In this document: positions 52,801 through 62,200 of the stretch, piece after piece
Position numbering within the stretch: position 1 is the first letter of the stretch
Layout: each line of letters starts with the position of its first letter
Assembly: GCA_034231615.1 (NCBI GenBank)
Contig: CM067312.1
Span: 4,939,001-5,003,000, forward strand
Length of the DNA: 64,000 bases
Direction: 5' to 3'
Source: Meghimatium bilineatum
Lineage: Eukaryota > Mollusca > Gastropoda > Stylommatophora > Philomycidae
Made by a program: the position numbers and the translations under genes
Notes under the pieces: model-generated
Told to the model about the DNA's origin: nothing
The model's input: the letters and a program-made list of their open reading frames with translations, nothing else
Database searches by the model: none

Positions 52801-55800
52801 CCTTAGCCAGTTGGTCTGCTTTTTCATTTCCTGGTATTCCACAGTGAGAGGGTATCCACTGCATGGTTACCCTATACTGGTAAGACAATTCGCTAAGTAG
52901 TTTTTTCAAGTCTGTTAGTTTTCCAGACTGGAGAGCTTGAAGCACTGACCTTGCATCTGTCAGGAATACCACAGGCTGTAGGTCAGAGTTGGAGTTCAGC
53001 AGTTTTTTAGCTGCCACAGTAATTGCTTGGATTTCTGCATCATAATTATTGCAGAATTTTCCTGTCGGTGTTCTGATTGTATCTCTTGGCTTGTGTGGAT
53101 ATTCTATATATACACCTGCACCTCCATTCCTCACAGCATTCTGTGCTGACCCATCTGTGTATACTCTGACCCATATATCTTGTGGATATTCCTCGTCCAG
53201 GAAACTGAGGGTGACTGTCCTCCGCTGCACACTGTTCTGTTCGTCCTCGCTTAGTATTCCTTTCACATGGGTCTGAATGTATATTGGCATTCCATGCCTT
53301 TCACTCCATGGGGTTTGTTCTGGTACAGACCTTAAGGGGCTGTCAACTTCAGGTAGGTCTGTAAGTTGTCTACGGAGTCGTTTAGCTTGATGGATAAAGC
53401 TGCTTCTTTTCAGTCGCCCCATTGCTAGGTTTTGGAATCTTTCCTTCATTGGATGACTTGGCATACACTGAAACTTTTCCGCTTGAATTAGTACTTTTGT
53501 GTCTCCTCGTTCGCCAAGTGTTTGCATTCTTCCCATTTTCTGCATCTCTGCTATGGGTGTTGATTTCATTGCTCCCAACATTATTCTAAGTGCCTGGTTT
53601 TGCACTTTATCTAGATCTTGTAATGTGGTGTTTGATGCAGGACACCACGCAGCTGAACCATATTCCAGGTGTGGTCTTATGCCTTGCTGGTAAACTTTAC
53701 TGAGTATATTCCCACTGGCTCCCCATGTGGTTCCACTTAGTTTTCTCAGGATAGCTAACTTCCTCCTGGCTTTTGTTGTTGCTTTGTTTATGTGCTGCTT
53801 CCATGTCAGCTTATCATCAAAAGTAACTCCGAGGTATGTTGGTTGTTTGTCTTCTTTCAAGAGCTCTCCGTCTATCTTGATATGACCGGCTTTTTGTTTT
53901 GGTGAGAGGGTAAAGAGTGTAGTGCTGCACTTATCTGTGTTAATGCTGACACACCATCTATTTGCCCATAAGGTTAGGGCATCGATAGCTCTTTGTATTT
54001 GTTTAGTGGCCACTGTCGCATGTTCTTCCGTGCACCAGATCACCAGGTCGTCAGCATACATTGCCACTTTGATCCCGTGTGGTAGTTCAGCAACTAGGTC
54101 ATTGATGTAAACCAAGAAAAGTGTGGGTGACAGGACTCCTCCCTGGGGGACTCCATGACGCAGTAGGACTTTCTTGCTTTTGCGACCATCTAATTGTACC
54201 CTGGCTCTTCTATTATGCAGGTATGCTTTTACCCATTTGTACATTCTTGAGCTAACCCTGCAATTTCGCAATTTCTTTAGGAGCCCTTCTTTCCAGACCT
54301 TATCAAATGCTTTCCTAAGGTCTATCCATGCTGCTAGTACCAGTTTCTTATCTTGGAAGGCATCCTCAATCTCTTGGGAGAGGTGGGTTGCCTGATCTTC
54401 AGTAGAGTAGCACTGTCTGAAACCTGCTTGCTGTGATACCAGAAGGTTTTCACTTTCAAGGTACCACTGCATCCTAAGATTGATAATGCGTTCCATTGTT
54501 TTGCATAAACAGCTTGTGAGGCTGATGGGCCTGTAGTTGGAGACTGTGTTGCCATCTTTTCCTGATTTGAGGAGTGGTATCATTATTGCTTCTCTCCACG
54601 CCTGTGGTACATTACCTGTGGACCAGCTTGTGTTAAAGATTTGCAGCAGCTTTGCTCTTGCTGCAATTCCCAGGTTTCTAATCATTTCATTGGACACTCC
54701 ATCAGCTCCAGGGGACTTTTTCATTTTCAATTTGGATATTGCATGCTCCAGTTCTCTCATTGTGATTGGTGCCTCCATGACTTCAGGTATAGGTTCGTCT
54801 TGTCCAATGTTTTGCTGGTTCGCTCGAACCTCCTGTTGTTTGTCTGGGCTGACTTTGACGTTATTGTCTTCTGCAAAGGAATCTGCAAAGTAATCAGCTG
54901 CATGTTTACCTGTTAAAATGTTTTTATCTTTATAAAGTGTGATCCTGGTATTTCTCCCTGTACCTTCATCATTTAGTTGTTTTACAAGTTTCCATAATTT
55001 CCTAGTATCTCTTTCTAGGTTCAGCGACTCTGTTTTTTTCTTTCCAGCTGTTCCGTCTGGCTTGTAACTTGGCTCTTTGAAATTTAGCCTTTGTTTGCTG
55101 GTATTTGTTGTGATGTTCTTGGCTAGGTCTGTTCTCAGCCTGCTTTCTAGATGTTTCCATCTCATTTTGCAGCTTTTCCAGTTCATCATTCCAGTAGGGT
55201 TTGTAGTTTTTGCGTGCCCCCCTGGGTATGGTTTTACTAGCAGCATGTAGTATACATCTATTAAATTCACTCACTGCTCTATTGATGTCTTTGTCCAAGT
55301 TCATGTCCTTAGCTAGAACACTGGTTAAATGCTGGTACATTTTCCAGTCTGCCCTCTTATAGTTCCACCTAGTGAGCGTGCTGCTGTCCTTGGTATATTC
55401 ATTGTGAATTTCCAGAAATACTGGTCTGTGGTCACTACCCCCAAGCTGCTTTCCAACGACACGTGTGATGTTCCATTCCAGGCCTGGTGAGTAGAATGCC
55501 AGGTCTGGTGTAGAGGTGGTGTGCCATGCTCTCGAGTAGAAGGTTGGTGAGTCAGATGGCTGGTTAATAAGAATGAGATTATTTTCATCCTGCCAGCTCT
55601 CAAGTTCCTCACCTCTCTTGTCGATATGATCGTAGCCCCAGCTCTGAGAGTGGCTGTTGAAGTCACCACACACCATAAGCCTTTCTTTATCTGGAATTGT
55701 GTCTAGTGCCAATGGTTTATCATTTGGGCAGTAGTAGTTCAGGAGATGGAATTCTGCACTGTCTGTTTTTATGTGGAGCATCTGGTATTCTGCCCCGTCC

Positions 55801-58800
55801 ATGTATACTTCCAGCTGACATGCGCTGATATTGTTTTTAACTAGTGTCAGAATTCCACCCTTTCGCCTGTCTTTTCGGTCAGATCGGTAGCACTGGTAGC
55901 CTCTGATTTTGAAGGCTATGTCGCTGCTGAGGTGTGTTTCTTGGATACAGCAAATATTAACTTGTTCTTCACTCAGGACATTTTCAAGTTCCAATTTTTT
56001 GCTGTATCCATCTCTTTTACTGTTGACACCCTCAGCATTCCAGTGCATTATTTTTATTGGTCGTCTGTTTGTTTGGCCAGTAGCTCTATTCCCTTGCCTC
56101 CTGGCTCCTCGGGGCAATTTAGAAGGACTTCCAGTAACTGAGGTTGGGCCCTTTCGAGGTATAGGGCCCGGCACCGTCCCTGCCTGAACGTCCGCCACAG
56201 GGCAGGCACCATAACATTTATTAGATGCAGACATGTTTCCATTGTGTTTTATGCGTGGCAACCTGATTATCTGTGCGCCTTTTGGCTGGTTGCCTCCGTC
56301 TTCAGCACTCTGCTTACTTGGGCCGGACTATGGTCCTGCTCGAGTGGGAGTGCCCGACCAGTCTTAGTTTCCAGCCTCTGATGGCTGAACTAAGCCCCAT
56401 CACCACTTCAAGGTTCTGGCCTCGATGGGGGTTTCTCTAATAAGTCTTGGTGCCTTTTGGAAACTTGTTTCTCTAATAAGTCTTGGTGCCTTTTGGCAAC
56501 TTGATTCTCTAATAAGTCTTGGTGCCTTTTGTAACCTGATTCTCTAATAAGTCATGGTGCCTTTTGGCAACTTGTTTCTCTAATAAGTCTTGGTGCCTTT
56601 TGGCAACTTGATTCTCTAATAAATCATGGTGCCTTCTGGCAACTTGATTCTATCTCTCCATCTATACATCTGTTCTCACTGAAAATACTGCAGAGACATT
56701 TGGACTATGAAACTTGTTTCACAACGATATTATACTTTTGTACGTTGAAATGACTTGGTATTTTGCAGACTTTCACAGCTTCTTGTTTTTTTATATATTG
56801 ACTTTCATGTTGTGCTCATTTGCAAGTTAATATCTTGTTGCTGTTGATGTTAATCTTCACAAATAAGGCTCACGTCATCTGCAGACAGTAATTTGTTCAG
56901 CGAATTGTTTAAATAGCTCTGTTTCTTATTATTCTACATTAATTTTCTTTCCCTTTTTAAGTTGTGCTTCTTTTATTGTTTAATTTGTGCCTCTATGTCT
57001 ATGTGATGTGTGTCCTATATGTGATGTGTGTCCTATATGTGATGTGTGTCCTATATGTGATGTGTGTCCTATATGTGATGTGTGTCCTATATATAATGTT
57101 GTCCTCACTGCCAGTCTGTAAGCCTCTTGATTCTATGCAAACTTTCTGGCCTCTTCCAATTGTCATGGTCAGAAGATCTTTGATATCCATATATCTGTAT
57201 ACATTCAAAATAAAGAAGCACACTATTGTATTCTGTCTCTCCCCAGATGGACGACGGTCAGAATATCCACACTTGCCATTGAGCATAGGGGTGGTGACTG
57301 GGAGCTTTAGTTGTCTATCCTAGGCCAGATGTGTTGCCATGGCTGTGTTGAATCAGTATTTGTTCAGGGTTGTCTTGATATTATCTATCCATCTTTTTCT
57401 AGATCTTCTACTGGCCTTGTCATCTTCTCATATTATATGTTCTTGTTGGTAGTTGGTTATGGTTCATTCTCATAAGGTGTCCAAACCATTTTATTTGTTG
57501 TTTCTCGATGTATTCTGTGCATGGTCTTTTACCGATTCTTCTCCTGATTTAATAATTTCTCATTTTGTCTAGTTTGGTCACTCTTGCAGTTTTTCTCAGG
57601 CATTTCATCTCACATGTTGTAAGTTTTCTCTGCTGGGCTACCGTCAGCACCCATGTCTGACATTGATAACAAAGTGTTGGCATGGGAATACTATTTATCT
57701 GTCATGAGAGCCAGACATCCTTGACATATACCTGTTGTTGTTACATATGTTTCAGTCAGTTGCATATGCTTAATCTACTGTACACACAACAACATTTTTT
57801 CTACAATGTTCTTATATTATGTTCTCAACTTGTCCACAAGAAATAATATACTTGAAAAACATTAGCTTTAAAAAGGTTATATAAGGTTGTGTTATCCACC
57901 AGCTCTCTCTTTCCTAGACTTGTTATATAGGAACCGGTGTAGAAACATAATGTAACTGTGGCCACATTAGTAATGACCACATTGACTTCTGTCAACAAAA
58001 AGCGACTGCATGCATTGAAAATGAGTGAATGTAATCACGTGAGTGATCTAAATACAATTGAAGCTAAAAAAAAACCCAATGTCCTTTGTTTATCTATTCT
58101 CTTTTCTCTGCTTTTGCTATAAGGCATCACAGGATTGAATGACAATTGGTTTTCAGGCTATGGCACATTTCATCGCTTGATGCGCAATAATATTGTGACA
58201 TCTCAGAATGTTGGTAAGTTCTTCAATCCACCTTCTTCTTGGTCTTCCTCTGCATCTTGCTGTTTCCATTTTCATGTTGTATGCTCTTGCCACTGACCAA
58301 TAAGGTTTCATTCTCATTAAGTGGCTAAACCATTTCAGTCTCCACTTTTCAATATATTTGACCACAGATGTTGTTCCAACAGTTCTTGTAATCTCTTAAT
58401 TCCTCACATGATCTCTTCTTGTTCTGTTTGCTGCTTTTCTTAGGCACCTAATTTCCCATGTAGTTAGTTTTCTCTCTTGTTCACTAGTTATTGTCCATGT
58501 CTGACATTGATAACACAATGTTGGTATGAAGTTGCATTTATGATTTGCCTTTCAGTTGCCATCAGGATAGATTTGTGTTTCAAGATTGATATGTCCATAA
58601 TTTACGTAGTTGACTTTTCAAATTCTAAATTCTTGTCTTGATCTCTCCATTTTCATCTCATTCTTCCATTGTCTGCAAAAATTCTTCCAAGATATTTAAA
58701 TTCCTGCACATGTATCAGTAGTTTATAATTTGCTGTTATATTGATTGTATTGGGTTCTCTGCCTATAGACATTTCTTCTGTTTTTTTTTCTGCATTTATC

Positions 58801-59241
58801 TTCATGTTGTGTTTGAGGCAGCTTTTGTTGAGTAGGTTTACATCCATTGCAAGCGAACAAATTCTGGCAATTAAGGTGACTTGCAATGTACATTGTTTCA
58901 TAGCACCCTTTGCATTTGAATCTTTAGCACAATTATGGACATAATTGTTGCCGTGCACAGTTGCTTCCAGTGGTTGGTAGGTCTTATTCAAATAAATAAT
59001 ATTGTATGAAAAAAATTGACAAAAAAAATACAATTATTCTACAACAATGAGAAGCAACAAAGAAATGGGGATCTAACTACATCAATAACCATACTTGTCA
59101 ATTAGTACAAACTTGATGTATTCGATACAGGTAATGCTCAAATTTCATTGAATAAATCTATATTGACATAAGTATTTACCTTTAGTCAAGTTGTCTTAGT
59201 AATAAATAATAATAATAATTTAATAATAATAACAATAATTA

Positions 59242-59274
<33 letters not shown>

Positions 59275-62200
59275 TTTGTAGTAATAATAATAATAATAAT
59301 AATAATATTATATGACCCGATTCCTCTGGACAGATAATCTGAAGTAATCCTGCACCAGATGTAGTCAATCAGCACGAGCTAAACATGCCTTTTCTTGGCT
59401 AAATCTGATGATTCATGAGCACTCTATTTTGTTACAGATTAGGCATGGGAAAATGCCATGGGTGGAAATCTGCACATTATGTCTGAACCTTCATTCTTCC
59501 ACTCAGCTCAATTATTGAATTCTCACATATTCGAGCACCGCTTCTCAGACCTGTTTCTCCATGTGATGCAGTCTTCTGCCAAATCATAATAATAAACATA
59601 TACATATACTTCAAGAGTGTTCTGAGCATGAAACGCTGAGGCGGACATATTGGCCAGAGGAAACAACACTGGAATCAAAACTCTATGGGACACTGTATGA
59701 ACTACAAAAGACAGTAAGTTTTATTAAGGAGACAGAATTACAGATATAGACATGTTTCAAGTGAACGAAAGAAGAAGAAGAATAATAATAATAAAAAAGG
59801 CCCATAACCCAGCAGTGTCACAGGAGTGCCACATTGGAGATATCAGCACCAAAACATCTCTGTCCTCAGCCTGTTCAGACGAGTATAGAAAATTAATGTA
59901 CTGACCATTCCTTGATATTCTCAACACCAGATTTTCTCTGTTTAAGTCTTCTCCTTCCATCCTCAAATGTTCCAGAAAATATTTTAGCAAGTGAGTCATG
60001 TCTCGCTACATATCCCAAATAAAACAAGTTTCACCACCTGTATACACTATTTCCCCACCGCCAAAGTGGTTCTTGATAACAAGCAAATTTATTTGCTGCT
60101 GAACAGATATTTTGTCTCATGTTCTATATAACTGATTTTTAGCAAATGTCTGCAGCACTTATTATTCAAAAGCCTGAAACCATCTTTCCCTGTCTGCATT
60201 GAGTGTCCAACGCAGTACTCTATATACAAAATATAGACACAGTTTTGGCTAAAAATACTAAATTTTAGGGATATTATGGACTGAAAAACAGAACTACAAA
60301 CTACTTTCTTCTGGAAGTTAACAAGTATAAGCAAGATCAAGGTGCATTTCACACAGACAAATTACAAACAAAATATGTTATTTTGTTGATACCAAAATCC
60401 ATTAGAAAAAAATGTGGTGATTGATAATTATTTGATTGGTGATGTTAGTGTCACACAGATTTGACTTGTGCAAACAGTAACTAGTGCAAGCAGGCATATG
60501 AAAGACTACCCTATTTGTGGTTTAATAGTATTTGAGGAACTGTATCCTGTACAGGATATAGATATTCAACATTTGTTGAATTCTGAGGCATTAATACATC
60601 CAATAGTATCGCCAGTACAATGTGAATAGCCTGTGTTCGAACCACCTAGTTGGATGAGCTGGGTTTGTATGTTAACTTCAATTTGATTTGATGAGCTGGG
60701 TTTGTATGTTAACTTCAGTTTGATTTGATGAGCTGGGTTTGTATGTTAACTTCAGTTTGATTCGATGAGCTGGGTTTGTATGTTAACTTCAGTTTGATTC
60801 GATGAGCTGGGTTTGTATGTTAACTTCAGTTTGATTCGATGAGCTGGGTTTGTATGTTAACTTCAGTTTGATTAACCAGAGATTATTTAAGATAAATGTA
60901 TAGGAATTACTGCGTGTCAAAGTGACCGGAGATAAGCTCAGGCTGTGTTATCTGTTAAATTATGCAAGTCAAGTTCTGGCAGATAAAATCTAAGTTAAAA
61001 CTCATACTGACCATTGAAGCATCAAGTGACCCCTCCTCAGGTTCCTCTTCTGATTTGCTAAGGATACGGCTGAGATTACTGAACACATGCGATTCATGAA
61101 GGAACTGATGGTCTGACTGCATGAATTGAAGGCAATAGCATCTGACAGCCATTTGCTGAAGGATAAGAATGTTCATATTTAGATACATGATTTGAGGTCA
61201 TTTATGATGTCATAGGTGGTCATTTATGATGTCATAGGTCATGTGATGTAGTCTCTATGAGATGATTGCAAAGAATAAAACTTATATGCAAATCCGAATA
61301 CAGGTTATTGGTAAACAGAGTTGGCTTCGACAGACTCAGGAGTGGTAAGTCTGTTTCAACTAATGGAGATTGCATGCTACAATGGTTACTATACTCTTCT
61401 TCTTTCATATTCATTCTCAAACTCCTGCATATTACCAGAATGCAGTCCACAAAAAAATTGCGTTGTGTCATGGTTTACAGTTAATCTGTAATTACTATGC
61501 CTTTTTTCCTGATGAATCCAACTGAAATATGGAAGTGGTTCTTACAGCCACAGTGCTGAGTTTTGACTTATCACAGTTTTATATTAAAATAAAAATAGAC
61601 ATCTTTTATTTGAAATAGTATTTCGATGCTGTTCTGTAACTATAATGAATGCTCGACATTAAAGAGTTAAATTCCTCCATGCAATCAGTTTAGGTTCTCA
61701 GCAGACTTCACCATTGCAATAATTGTGTTGATCCTAGATATTTTGTGTGAAGGGACGGTGATGCTGTGGTATCCCCCCCCCCCAATAGATGAAACAAAAA
61801 ATGATATTTATAGATTTTTTTAAAAATGCACACATTAATAGCAAAGTGGATACCTTATTTTTAAAGGATGAAATCCTTAACAGAACAGAAGTAATGAAAA
61901 ATCAGCAAGTCACCAAATTTAGTGAACAAAAGTGAAACATAAATACCTGGGAAGTATATAAATTTCTGTGAAGACAATGGAAAATTAGACAGAGATTGAG
62001 GCAAGATGTCCGAAAACAAACACAGTGACAAACCAGCTATCACCTTTACTGCTCAACCCAAAAATCAAGAGGAAAGTCAAGAGATGGATGAAAAACAGTA
62101 TATTGAATTATCAGACATTGAATTATTACATGAAAACTAACAACATGTGAGATCAAATGCCAGAGAAAAGTTGCAAGAGTGACCAAACTAGACAAAATTA

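Larger units (their letters stand above)
52376..56431 (-). mobile_element. Nearly intact non-LTR retrotransposon (EN-RT-RNase H LINE)
   Basis: About 4.06 kb on the minus strand: 5' leader of about 170 bp, one long coding region interrupted by one frameshift, a short 3' UTR and a (GAA)n tail (gaacgaaagaagaagaagaa). It is flanked by tttctctaa on both sides (52367-52375 and 56432-56440) and interrupts a 36-bp minisatellite, so the insertion junctions are directly visible. The order apurinic endonuclease, reverse transcriptase, RNase H, CCHC-like cysteine motif fits the I/Jockey group of LINEs with RNase H. No separate ORF1 is visible. It is young relative to the other LINE pieces in the window. 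Confidence 0.93.

Noticed and set aside
55030..55042. Programmed -1 frameshift at A_AAA_AAC in the LINE
   Set aside because: The heptamer looks canonical, but the -1 frame meets a TGA within four codons; joining EN to RT needs +1, so slippage mutation or assembly error is simpler.
55040..55270. Start of the RT frame at 55270
   Set aside because: Upstream of the A7 run this frame overlaps the endonuclease frame and encodes nothing family-like; the real reading enters it at the run.
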